Shown one piece after another: positions 1 to 6,795 of a stretch of 15,812 bases of DNA. The translations under genes were made by a program, and so were the position numbers. A model generated the notes under the pieces. That model saw nothing but the letters and a program-made list of their open reading frames with translations. It did not search any database and was not told the DNA's origin. The stretch lies in assembly GCA_947306845.1 (NCBI GenBank), contig CAMZHP010000043.1:1-15812 (forward strand). Direction: 5' to 3'. The DNA comes from an uncultured Prevotellaceae bacterium. GTDB taxonomy: Bacteria; Bacteroidota; Bacteroidia; Bacteroidales; Bacteroidaceae. The number at the start of each line of letters is the position of its first letter. Position 1 is the stretch's first letter.

Positions 1-9
1 GTTGTCCAT

Positions 10-186
10 TTATTTGTATTTCTTGTATGATATGTATGATGAATAGGCTGTGGCAAGCATGGCGATGCTTAGAAGGACATGACTCCATATGGATAAATCA
101 TGGCTCCAGTTGTAGTATACCATGAATAGATTGATTATCAATAGTATAACACTGCCAATACATATGAAAAGGGTGAACCGTTTCAT
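10..186 (-). CDS. Small two-helix membrane protein, unknown function
   Basis: A 58-residue protein that is almost entirely hydrophobic. Two likely membrane helices lie at about residues 5-24 and 33-52, joined by a short loop (NWSHDLS), with a basic tail ending KKYK. The same frame is open further upstream to 336, but that part lies inside the 3' end of the purM-like gene and is low-complexity, so the internal ATG at 184-186 is the better start. It begins 16 nt after the purM-like stop, so it is probably the last or a late gene of the operon. No Shine-Dalgarno is visible, which is normal in Bacteroidota. I recognise no family and assign no function; a small inner-membrane protein is the most that can be said. 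Confidence 0.5.
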   Translation of the reverse strand: MKRFTLFICIGSVILLIINLFMVYYNWSHDLSIWSHVLLSIAMLATAYSSYISYKKYK

Positions 187-202
187 GAGACTTGATTGCT
201 TT

Positions 203-1378
203 TTAATAGTTAAATTCTCCGTACTCTGATTGGATCGTAAGGCTTTTGGAGCCTTCTTCGATGTGTCCCACCACCTGGGCATCGATGTCAATTGACTTGG
301 AGATGGCGATGATGGCATCAGCCATTTCGGGAGCAACGTAGATTTCCATGCGGTGACCCATGTTGAACACCTGATACATCTCGCGCCAATCAGTGCCGCT
401 GGCTTCCTGAATCAGACGGAAGAGGGGAGGCACATCGAAGAGGTTGTCCTTCACCACATGGCAGTTGTCGTTCACGAAATGCAGTACCTTGGTCTGAGCA
501 CCACCCGTGCAGTGCACCATGCCGTGGATGTCGGCGCGGTGAAGGTCGAGGATGCGTTTGATGACAGGGGCGTAGGTGCGAGTGGGGGAGAGCACCAACT
601 GACCGGCGTCGAGAGGCACGCCTTTCACGGCATCCGTCAGCCGCTTGATACCGCTATATACCAACTCTTCGGGAACAGCTGGGTCGTAGCTCTCGGGGAA
701 CCGCTCTGCGAGATATCTGGCAAAAACGTCGTGGCGGGCGGAGGTCAGACCATTGCTGCCCATGCCACCGTTGTATCGTTTCTCGTATGTCGCCTGACCT
801 GTGGAGGAGAGTCCAACGATGACGTCGCCGGGGCGGATGTTTGCATTGTCGATGACATCGCTGCGCCGCATGCGGCAGGTGACGGTGGAATCGACGATGA
901 TGGTGCGCACCAGGTCGCCCACGTCGGCGGTCTCGCCACCAGTGGGCCAGATGCCAATGCCCATCTCGCGCATCTCTGCCAGCAGTTCATCGGTACCGTT
1001 GATGATGGCGGAGATAACCTCTCCTGGGATGAGGTTCTTATTGCGCCCTATTGTGCTGGATACCAAGATGTTGTCCACTGCGCCTACGCAGAGCAGGTCG
1101 TCGGTGTTCATTACGATGGCATCCTGGGCGATGCCTTTCCACACGCTCAGGTCGCCTGTCTCTTTCCAATACATGTAGGCCAGTGATGACTTGGTACCGG
1201 CTCCGTCGGCATGCATGATGTTGCAATAGTCGGGGTTGCCACCCAAAATGTCGGGGATGATTTTGCAGAAGGCTTTTGGATAAAGGCCCTTGTCGATATT
1301 TTTGATGGCACTGTGGACATCTTCCTTGGCGGCCGACACACCACGCATCATATAGCGGTTGCTCTTGTTGGATTCCAT
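203..1378 (-). CDS. purM: Divergent phosphoribosylformylglycinamidine cyclo-ligase (AIR synthase), PurM-like
   Basis: A 391-residue member of the PurM/AIR synthase superfamily. PurM closes formylglycinamidine ribonucleotide to aminoimidazole ribonucleotide using ATP in purine synthesis. The nucleotide-binding signature is HADGAGTK (residues 57-63 region), where the classical form is STDGVGTK. Others are NTDDLLCVGA (91-100), GGETAD (147-152), GLSSTG (189-194) and MGSNGLT (206-212). The C-terminal half has HCTGGAQTKVL (289-299) and VFNMG (337-341). It is about 45 residues longer than E. coli PurM and diverged at most motifs, which matches my recollection of the Bacteroidales AIR synthase. Sharing an operon with purC supports a purine role. 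It starts 17 nt after aroE. Superfamily membership is secure; the exact reaction is inferred from homology and context. Confidence 0.85.
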   Translation of the reverse strand: MESNKSNRYMMRGVSAAKEDVHSAIKNIDKGLYPKAFCKIIPDILGGNPDYCNIMHADGAGTKSSLAYMYWKETGDLSVWKGIAQDAIVMNTDDLLCVGAVDNILVSSTIGRNKNLIPGEVISAIINGTDELLAEMREMGIGIWPTGGETADVGDLVRTIIVDSTVTCRMRRSDVIDNANIRPGDVIVGLSSTGQATYEKRYNGGMGSNGLTSARHDVFARYLAERFPESYDPAVPEELVYSGIKRLTDAVKGVPLDAGQLVLSPTRTYAPVIKRILDLHRADIHGMVHCTGGAQTKVLHFVNDNCHVVKDNLFDVPPLFRLIQEASGTDWREMYQVFNMGHRMEIYVAPEMADAIIAISKSIDIDAQVVGHIEEGSKSLTIQSEYGEFNY

Positions 1379-1395
1379 TTCTTCAGCTTTTTCAG

Positions 1396-2139
1396 TTATC
1401 GGTTATGCCAAAACTCCCAACTGGCGAAGGCTTGCAGCAACAGCATTTCAAGGCCGTTCACCACGGTGGCTCCCCGCTCTGCACCCTTGTGCATGAACAT
1501 CGTCTCGTCGGGGTTGTAGATGAGGTCGTAGAGCAAATTGTGGCTGTCCATCGCCTCGTATGGCAGCAGGGGACATTCATTGGTGTGAGGGAACATGCCG
1601 CAAGGAGTGCAGTTCACAATTACGTTGTACTCACGGACATCGTCTCCTGTAATCCGATCATAGCGGATGGTGCCTGGACGGTCGAAACGGCTTACAAAGA
1701 CGGTCTCTAGGCCCAGGGAGCGCAGACCAAAGTCAATGGCTTTGGAGGCTCCGCCAGTACCAAGGATCAGGGCCTTTTTGTGAAACGGTTCCAGCATGGG
1801 CTTGATGCTTTTTGTGAAACCTATTACGTCGCTGTTGTAGCCCTTCAGGGTGACACGCTTGTTCTTGTGGATGACACTGATGACGTTCACAGCACCGATG
1901 GTACGCGCCTCCGGACTGACGTAGTCAAGGTAGCTGATTACTTTTTCCTTGTAAGGGATGGTAACATTGAGCCCCATCAGGTCAGGGTTCGAGGCGATGA
2001 CCTCAGAAAGCATGTCTATCTGGGGTATCTCGAAATTCACATATTCGGCATCTATGCCCTCGTTTTGGAATTTCTCGTTGAAATAACCAATAGAGAACGA
2101 GTGTCCGAGTGGATACCCTATCAGTCCGTACTTTTCCAT
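1396..2139 (-). CDS. aroE: Shikimate dehydrogenase (NADP+)
   Basis: Reduces 3-dehydroshikimate to shikimate, the fourth step of the chorismate pathway, in the cytoplasm. The substrate-binding half shows GYPLGHSFS (8-16), NVTIPYK (58-64, with the catalytic Lys64) and GAVN (82-85). GYNSD (100-104) supplies the conserved Asp104. The nucleotide-binding half shows the glycine loop GTGGASKA (127-134), NCTPCGM (176-182) and the closing NGLEMLLLQA (228-237). At 247 residues it is a little short for the family (about 270) but no motif is missing. The start at 2139 gives the usual MxxYGLIGYP opening. It sits between menG and the purM-like gene; chorismate is also the precursor of menaquinone, so the menG neighbour makes metabolic sense. 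An 89-nt gap with a heptanucleotide repeat precedes it. Confidence 0.95.
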   Translation of the reverse strand: MEKYGLIGYPLGHSFSIGYFNEKFQNEGIDAEYVNFEIPQIDMLSEVIASNPDLMGLNVTIPYKEKVISYLDYVSPEARTIGAVNVISVIHKNKRVTLKGYNSDVIGFTKSIKPMLEPFHKKALILGTGGASKAIDFGLRSLGLETVFVSRFDRPGTIRYDRITGDDVREYNVIVNCTPCGMFPHTNECPLLPYEAMDSHNLLYDLIYNPDETMFMHKGAERGATVVNGLEMLLLQAFASWEFWHNR

Positions 2140-2186
2140 TTTCAGTTGATATTATTGTCTGTTATCTTTCACTCTCATCATCATAT

Positions 2187-2225
2187 CTCTCACCTCTCAC
2201 TTCTCACTTCTCACCCCTCACCTCC
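2187..2225 (-). repeat. Tandem heptanucleotide repeat, consensus GTGAGAR
   Basis: Between menG and aroE, five head-to-tail 7-base units plus a 4-base remnant cover 2187-2225. Read on the transcribed strand the unit is GTGAG followed by AA, AG or GG. Units at 2187 and 2194 are identical to each other, as are those at 2201 and 2208. The tract is wholly purine-plus-T on the transcript. It does not form a hairpin and is not a terminator. A second heptad tract with a different unit lies at the mutY start. Confidence 0.85.
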
Positions 2226-2228
2226 ATT

Positions 2229-2963
2229 TTACTTTTCCGCCATATACATCGTGCAAATGCCAAAAGTGAGGCGCTGGAAGGAGGCCGACTTGAATCCGGC
2301 TTTTTGGAGGATATCCATCATCGCCTCTCCCTGGGGAAATGCCTCAATGGTGGCGGTCAGGTAGCGATAGGCTCGTTTGTCTCTTGAAACCAACCTGCCG
2401 TATGCGGGAAGGATGGTGTGGCTGTAGATCTTGAACAACTGCTTCATCGGGAAGCGGGTGGGGTGGGTGAGCTCCACGATGCTCAGGTGCCCGCCGGGTC
2501 GGAGCACGCGGCACATCTCTCTCAGACCCTGGTCGAGGTCGGCGAAGTTGCGGATGCCGAAAGCAGCGGTCACAGCGTCGAAACTCGCATCGGCATACGA
2601 CAGTTGCATGCAGTCTTCCTTGGCGAATGAGATGATGCCGTCCAACTGCTCGCGGGCTACCTTCTGTCGCCCAATCTCCATCATGCCCTCGGAGATGTCG
2701 GCACCCACCAGCCGGGTGGGGCGGAGCATCTTGGCGGTTTGGATAGCGAAGTCACCGGTACCTGTGGCGATGTCCAAAATCTCCTTTGGAGAATAGGGCG
2801 CCAACTGACTGATGGCCTTGCGGCGCCAACGCCGGTCGATGTCGAGCGACATCCAGTGGTTGAGCGTATCATAGCGAGAGGCGATGGCATCGAACATCTG
2901 CTCGACCTGCTCGCCTTTTGCTCCGTCCCCGCCGTAGGGCTTGATTTTCTCCTGCTCGTACAT
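2229..2963 (-). CDS. ubiE/menG: Demethylmenaquinone methyltransferase
   Basis: SAM-dependent C-methyltransferase that makes menaquinone from demethylmenaquinone, the last step of the pathway, at the membrane surface. The family signature [18 protein letters not shown] lies at residues 30-47. The SAM-binding motif I is [12 protein letters not shown] (62-73), followed by GADIS (87-91) and the post-motif [12 protein letters not shown] (129-140). [10 protein letters not shown] (156-165) is the usual motif III. At 244 residues it has family length. It begins 2 nt after the purC stop, so the two are surely cotranscribed. In Bacteroidota the quinone is menaquinone, so menG rather than ubiquinone synthesis is the likely role; that preference is from taxonomy, not from the sequence. 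Confidence 0.95.
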   Translation of the reverse strand: MYEQEKIKPYGGDGAKGEQVEQMFDAIASRYDTLNHWMSLDIDRRWRRKAISQLAPYSPKEILDIATGTGDFAIQTAKMLRPTRLVGADISEGMMEIGRQKVAREQLDGIISFAKEDCMQLSYADASFDAVTAAFGIRNFADLDQGLREMCRVLRPGGHLSIVELTHPTRFPMKQLFKIYSHTILPAYGRLVSRDKRAYRYLTATIEAFPQGEAMMDILQKAGFKSASFQRLTFGICTMYMAEK

Positions 2964-2965
2964 TC

Positions 2966-3910
2966 CTATCCGAGAGTGGCAAGATAGTCGCTCACATTCT
3001 TCTCAATGCGGGCGGCTAGGTCGCCCTCTGCGGTACTTTTCACGAAAGTCTCGCCGGTGATGTGCTCGTAGAGTTCGATATAGCGCTCGCTGACGCTCTC
3101 GGCGTATTCGTCGGTGATGACAGGCATCTCCTGACCTGGCTCGTTCATGAACCCGTGCTCGATGAGCCATTGGCGTACAAACTCCTTGGAAAGTTGGCGC
3201 TGGGGCTCGCCGGCAGCAAGTTTTTCCTCATAGCCGTCAGCATAGAAGTATCGGCTGCTGTCGGGGGTGTGGATCTCATCAATGAGATACACTTTGCCGT
3301 CGCGCTTGCCAAACTCGTATTTGGTGTCCACCAGGATCAGACCATGACGGGCGGCAATCTCCTGACCGCGGGAAAAAAGCCGGCGTGTATAGTCTTCCAT
3401 CACGGCGTAGTCTTCTGCTGACACTAGTCCCTCACTAATAATCTCCTCACGGGATATGTTCATGTCGTGACCCTCGTCGGCCTTGGTGGTGGGGGTGATG
3501 ATGGGCTCCGGGAAACGTTGGTTCTCAACCATTCCGTCGGGAAGTGCCACACCGCATAGTTCACGGCAACCGTCCTTGTAGGCACGCCATGCCGAACCTG
3601 TGAGGATAGAGCGGATGATCATCTCCACACGGAAACCTTCACATTTCAGGCCCACGGTCACCATCGGGTCGGGCGTGCCGAGTTTCCAGTTGGGGCAGAT
3701 GTCACTCGTGCTGTCAAGAAACTTGGCGGCAATCTGGTTGAGCACTTGGCCTTTGAAAGGGATGCCCTTGGGCAAAATCACGTCGAAGGCGGAAATGCGG
3801 TCGGTGGCGACCATCACCATCAGGTCGTCGTTGATGGTGTACACATCACGCACCTTGCCATGGTAAACACTGGTCTGTCCTGCGAAGTCTGTTCTGGTTA
3901 ATGCTTTCAT
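2966..3910 (-). CDS. purC: Phosphoribosylaminoimidazole-succinocarboxamide (SAICAR) synthase
   Basis: Joins CAIR and aspartate with ATP to give SAICAR in purine synthesis. The N-terminal ATP-binding motif is GKVRDVY (18-24), followed by [13 protein letters not shown] (35-47). The substrate loop [11 protein letters not shown] is at 139-149. Catalytic and metal-binding segments are DTKYEFG (195-201) and [10 protein letters not shown] (211-220). At 314 residues it is the long form, similar to the yeast type, rather than the roughly 240-residue E. coli type. It starts 39 nt after phoH and is followed within 2 nt by menG. The purM-like gene two genes further on makes this a partial purine operon. 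Confidence 0.96.
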   Translation of the reverse strand: MKALTRTDFAGQTSVYHGKVRDVYTINDDLMVMVATDRISAFDVILPKGIPFKGQVLNQIAAKFLDSTSDICPNWKLGTPDPMVTVGLKCEGFRVEMIIRSILTGSAWRAYKDGCRELCGVALPDGMVENQRFPEPIITPTTKADEGHDMNISREEIISEGLVSAEDYAVMEDYTRRLFSRGQEIAARHGLILVDTKYEFGKRDGKVYLIDEIHTPDSSRYFYADGYEEKLAAGEPQRQLSKEFVRQWLIEHGFMNEPGQEMPVITDEYAESVSERYIELYEHITGETFVKSTAEGDLAARIEKNVSDYLATLG

Positions 3911-3949
3911 CTTTTATTCTTGTATTCTGTAAATACTTGTTGATCGTTG

Positions 3950-4909
3950 TTAGTAGGCCTCTTCTTTCCCGTGCGCCTTGTCGTGGGTTTCGTACGCATT
4001 GACGATGCGGGTGACGAGTTTGTGCCGTACAATGTCTTTCTTGTCCATCCTCACAAAACCGATGCCCTCGATGTCGCTCAGCAATTCAAGGGCCTCGCTC
4101 AGACCGCTGCGCTGACCTCGGGGAAGGTCAATCTGGGTCAGGTCGCCGGTGATGATCATCTTTGTGTTCCAGCCCATTCGGGTCAGGAACATGCGTATCT
4201 GGGCGGCGGTGGTGTTCTGCGCCTCGTCGAGGATGACGACAGCGTCGCTGAGGGTGCGCCCTCTCATGAAGGCGAGAGGGGCTATCTGGATGATGCGCTT
4301 CTCCATCATCTCCTGGAGTTTGCTGGGGGGAATCATGTCCTCAAGGGCATCGTAAAGGGGCTGCAAATAGGGATCGATCTTGTCCTTCATGTCACCGGGG
4401 AGGAAACCTAACTTCTCGCCAGCTTCCACGGCGGGACGGCTCAGGATGATTTTCTTTGCTGTCTTCTCCTTCAAGGCCTTCACCGCAAGGGCGATGCTCA
4501 GATAGGTCTTGCCCGTGCCGGCAGGACCCTCGGCAAACACCATATCGCAGCTGTCGTATAGGTCGATGAGCAGCTGCTGGTTGGCACTGCGGCTTTTGAT
4601 GGGACGGCCGGAGATGCTGTAGACAATTACACCCTTCACGCTCTCGGCTTTTGTCTTGCGGCCTTTGATGATGTCGAGGATGTCTTCTTCATTGATGGTG
4701 TTGAAGCGTTCCACATGCTTTCGCATCGTCTCAATGTTGTCTTCAAAGCGCTCCATCTCATCGTCATCACCAAGCACTCTGAGGACATTGCCTCTCGCTA
4801 CAATGCGCAACTTAGGAAACAACGATTTCACCATCTGAAGGTGAACGTTGTTGACGCCATAAAAGACCACTGGGTCGATGTCTTCAAGTACAATATGCTT
4901 CTCTATCAA
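3950..4909 (-). CDS. phoH: PhoH-family ATPase (PhoH-like/YbeZ type)
   Basis: Cytoplasmic P-loop ATPase of 319 residues. An N-terminal KH-like region (about 10-60, RIVARGNVLRVLGDDDE) fits the YbeZ branch, which is linked to RNA and ribosome metabolism; the precise substrate is unknown. Walker A is GPAGTGKT (128-135), followed by SRPAVEAGEKLGFLPGD (157-173). Walker B is VVILDEAQN (224-232), and TGDLTQIDLP (254-263) is the sensor segment. The start at 4909 gives the standard Bacteroidales opening MIEKHIVLEDIDP. It is the first gene of the minus-strand operon and follows a TAATTTTG promoter element 43 nt upstream. YbeZ is often next to ybeY elsewhere, but here it precedes purC. Confidence 0.93.
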   Translation of the reverse strand: MIEKHIVLEDIDPVVFYGVNNVHLQMVKSLFPKLRIVARGNVLRVLGDDDEMERFEDNIETMRKHVERFNTINEEDILDIIKGRKTKAESVKGVIVYSISGRPIKSRSANQQLLIDLYDSCDMVFAEGPAGTGKTYLSIALAVKALKEKTAKKIILSRPAVEAGEKLGFLPGDMKDKIDPYLQPLYDALEDMIPPSKLQEMMEKRIIQIAPLAFMRGRTLSDAVVILDEAQNTTAAQIRMFLTRMGWNTKMIITGDLTQIDLPRGQRSGLSEALELLSDIEGIGFVRMDKKDIVRHKLVTRIVNAYETHDKAHGKEEAY

Positions 4910-4952
4910 TGTCTGGATGCTATTCTATCAATGACTGTATGCTAATTGGCTG

Positions 4953-4960
4953 CAAAATTA
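4953..4960 (-). promoter_or_regulatory. Bacteroidota -7 element for the phoH-purC operon
   Basis: On the minus strand this reads TAATTTTG, an exact match to the Bacteroidota sigma consensus TAnnTTTG, followed by CA. It lies 43 nt upstream of the phoH start. No convincing TTTG -33 box is visible at the usual spacing, so assignment rests on the -7 match and position. Confidence 0.5.
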
Positions 4961-4994
4961 GTTAAATTTCTGCAATTTCCTTCATTTTTTATAG

Positions 4995-5002
4995 TAATTT
5001 TG
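4995..5002 (+). promoter_or_regulatory. Bacteroidota -7 element for mutY
   Basis: Plus-strand TAATTTTG followed by CA, matching TAnnTTTG, 71 nt upstream of the mutY start. Together with the phoH element it forms an exact 10-base inverted repeat (4951-4960 and 4995-5004) separated by 34 nt, so the two promoters are back to back with interleaved upstream regions. The -33 box is weak. Confidence 0.5.
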
Positions 5003-5058
5003 CAACACATTACACAATAACCCATTCCGTATATCCAATATATCCCATTCCCCACAAC

Positions 5059-5086
5059 TATGAACTGTGAACTATGAATGATGAAC
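5059..5086 (+). repeat. Tandem heptanucleotide repeat spanning the mutY start, consensus TRTGAAY
   Basis: Four 7-base units run end to end: 5059-5065, 5066-5072, 5073-5079 and 5080-5086. The unit is close to TATGAAC, with one or two differences per copy. Three units contain ATG (5060, 5074, 5081), in three different reading frames because 7 is not a multiple of 3. The mutY ATG is that of the third unit. The first ATG opens a five-codon frame whose TGA (5075-5077) overlaps the mutY ATG. Confidence 0.8.
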
Positions 5087-6105
5087 TTTCTTCCTCCCTG
5101 TTGAGATGGTTTGAAATCCATGCCCGTGAACTGCCGTGGCGGAACACATGCGACCCCTATGCCATTTGGCTGTCGGAAATCATCCTCCAACAAACACGCA
5201 TCCAGCAAGGCATGGCATATTGGGAGCGGTTCATGCACCGTTGGCCCACCGTGGAGCAACTGGCTGAGGCAACTGAGGATCAGGTGCTACGTGAGTGGCA
5301 GGGACTGGGCTACTATTCAAGGGCACGACACCTTCATCAGGCGGCACACCAGATAGTCGGGATGGGTGGCTTTCCTACTACCTATGAGGGTATCCGTAGT
5401 CTCAAGGGGGTGGGTGACTATACAGCGGCGGCCATCGGAAGCATCGCCTTCGGCTTGCCAGTAGCGGCGGTGGATGGCAATGTCTATCGTGTTCTTTCTC
5501 GTTATTTCGGAATCGACACCCCCATCAATTCCACAGCAGGAAAAAAAGAGTTCACGGCATTGGCACAGTCGCTGCTCCCCGCTACAAGGGCATCAGAATT
5601 CAATCAGGCGATGATGGATTTCGGAGCCATGCAGTGCACGCCACAATCACCTCTGTGCCAAGGTTGTCCGCTGGAGGAAACCTGTGTGGCATGGCGTGAT
5701 GGAAGGGTAGGGGAACTGCCAGTCAAACTAAAAAAGGTGACAGTCAGGGAGCGCTACCTATCATATTATTATGTAAGATGCGACGGGCATGTCGCCATTC
5801 ATCAGCGTGGAGAAGGTGACATCTGGCAGGGACTTTGGGAGCCCCTGCTGATAGAAACTGGCGAAAGAGGAAAGACGGAAAATATGGGCATCGATTTTGG
5901 CAAAGGCAGACTCACCCTGCTCCGCCAGGGGGTGAAACATGTGCTCACCCACCGCATCCTGTGGGCGGATTTTTATCTGTGGGAAACGGATGACAGACCC
6001 TCCCTGCCCGAAGGCTATATTTGGATTCCCGAGAGCGGTATCGGGGAATATGCCGTCCCCCGGCTTGTGGAAATGCTGATAGAGGACTGCCTGCCGTCTG
6101 ATTGA
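5074..6105 (+). CDS. mutY: Adenine DNA glycosylase (A/G-specific)
   Basis: Removes adenine mispaired with 8-oxoguanine, limiting G:C to T:A mutations. The catalytic Glu is Glu35 in LSEIILQQTRI. The helix-hairpin-helix is LKGVGDYTAAAIG (110-122), and the catalytic Asp is Asp134 in AVDGNVYRV. The [4Fe-4S] ligands are Cys188, Cys195, Cys198 and Cys204, with the usual C-x6-C-x2-C-x5-C spacing. The C-terminal part (about 225-335) is the NUDIX-like domain that reads 8-oxoG, with WQGLWEPL (251-258) and KHVLTHR (288-294). At 343 residues it is full length. The start at 5074 gives MNDELSSSLLRWFEIH, a normal opening, but it lies inside a heptanucleotide repeat, so the exact initiation codon is uncertain. 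A reactivation-domain gene follows after 30 nt. Confidence 0.95.
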   Translation: MNDELSSSLLRWFEIHARELPWRNTCDPYAIWLSEIILQQTRIQQGMAYWERFMHRWPTVEQLAEATEDQVLREWQGLGYYSRARHLHQAAHQIVGMGGFPTTYEGIRSLKGVGDYTAAAIGSIAFGLPVAAVDGNVYRVLSRYFGIDTPINSTAGKKEFTALAQSLLPATRASEFNQAMMDFGAMQCTPQSPLCQGCPLEETCVAWRDGRVGELPVKLKKVTVRERYLSYYYVRCDGHVAIHQRGEGDIWQGLWEPLLIETGERGKTENMGIDFGKGRLTLLRQGVKHVLTHRILWADFYLWETDDRPSLPEGYIWIPESGIGEYAVPRLVEMLIEDCLPSD

Positions 6106-6123
6106 CTTGTTCAACCCCAAAAT

Positions 6124-6127
6124 AGGA
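6124..6127 (+). promoter_or_regulatory. Ribosome binding site of the reactivation-domain gene
   Basis: AGGA ends 8 nt before the ATG at 6136. Clear Shine-Dalgarno sequences are rare in this window, so this one supports the chosen start. Confidence 0.45.
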
Positions 6128-6135
6128 AATGGCTG

Positions 6136-6795
6136 ATGTTTGAGAAACGACTCTCTTTAGATAACCTATGTATCCATCCTGAGGATGTGTACCGGCAGAT
6201 GGGGTATGGAAAGGAAACACCCGATGAACGCACAGCGGAAGAGGTGAGACGGTTGATTGCCAGCACTTCGCGGTCGGCCGTGCCCCGTTATTGCTATATG
6301 GTGATGGAAGGACATCTCGAGCATGAAGTGCTGCGGCTGGGTGAGCGGGAGTTTCATCTGGGTCGCATTATTTCACGCCAGTTAGCAGGAGCCACTCATT
6401 TCGCGGCTTTTGTCGCTACGGCAGGAGCAGAGTTCGAGGCATGGAGAAGAAAGGATGACTTGTTGGAGTCATTTATTGCCGATGCACTCGGTTCTGTCGT
6501 GGCAGAGCGATGTGCCGATGAGATGGAGAAAGCCTTGCAGGCAAGCATTGACAAATTGGGATGGAAGCGCACCAACCGCTTTTCTCCGGGCTACTGTGAA
6601 TGGGCGACTGATGAGCAGCGATTGTTGGTGCCCCTGCTCGGTGATCCCAATCCCTGTGGGGTGTGGCTGACAGAGAGTGCCCTGATGTGCCCCGTCAAGT
6701 CGGTGAGCGGCATCATCGGACTCGGAGAGGATGTCTCATACCATGACTATGCCTGCCAACACTGCCAACTCACCCATTGTTTCCGACGACGTTAA
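6136..6795 (+). CDS. Free-standing B12-dependent methionine synthase reactivation (activation-domain) protein
   Basis: A 219-residue protein matching the C-terminal SAM-binding activation domain of MetH (Met_synt_B12 family). That domain re-methylates oxidised cob(II)alamin using SAM and an electron donor. The SAM-site motif is NRFSPGYCEWATDEQRLLV (147-165); E. coli MetH has APGYP here, so Pro is replaced by Cys153/154. A second signature is GVWLTESALMCPVKSVSG (175-192), matching the MetH LTES...SVSG stretch. The C terminus adds Cys207, Cys210 and Cys215, possibly a metal or redox site. It follows mutY by 30 nt but is convergent with the MetH-like fusion, whose stop codon it overlaps by 3 of 4 bases. 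That fusion lacks exactly this domain, so it is the likely partner. Separate reactivation proteins are known in Bacteroides, as I recall. Confidence 0.85.
   Translation: MFEKRLSLDNLCIHPEDVYRQMGYGKETPDERTAEEVRRLIASTSRSAVPRYCYMVMEGHLEHEVLRLGEREFHLGRIISRQLAGATHFAAFVATAGAEFEAWRRKDDLLESFIADALGSVVAERCADEMEKALQASIDKLGWKRTNRFSPGYCEWATDEQRLLVPLLGDPNPCGVWLTESALMCPVKSVSGIIGLGEDVSYHDYACQHCQLTHCFRRR

Noticed and set aside
187..336. Upstream extension of the 58-residue membrane protein
   Set aside because: It overlaps the 3' end of the purM-like gene in another frame and adds a Ser/Pro-rich segment with no membrane character.
353..1186. A 277-codon open frame on the plus strand
   Set aside because: It lies wholly antisense to the purM-like gene, and its His/Val/Gly/Asp-rich product matches no family; GC-rich codon use on the other strand explains it.
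5060..5077. Five-codon leader frame before mutY as a gene
   Set aside because: It arises from the repeat unit itself; kept only as a remark on possible translational coupling.
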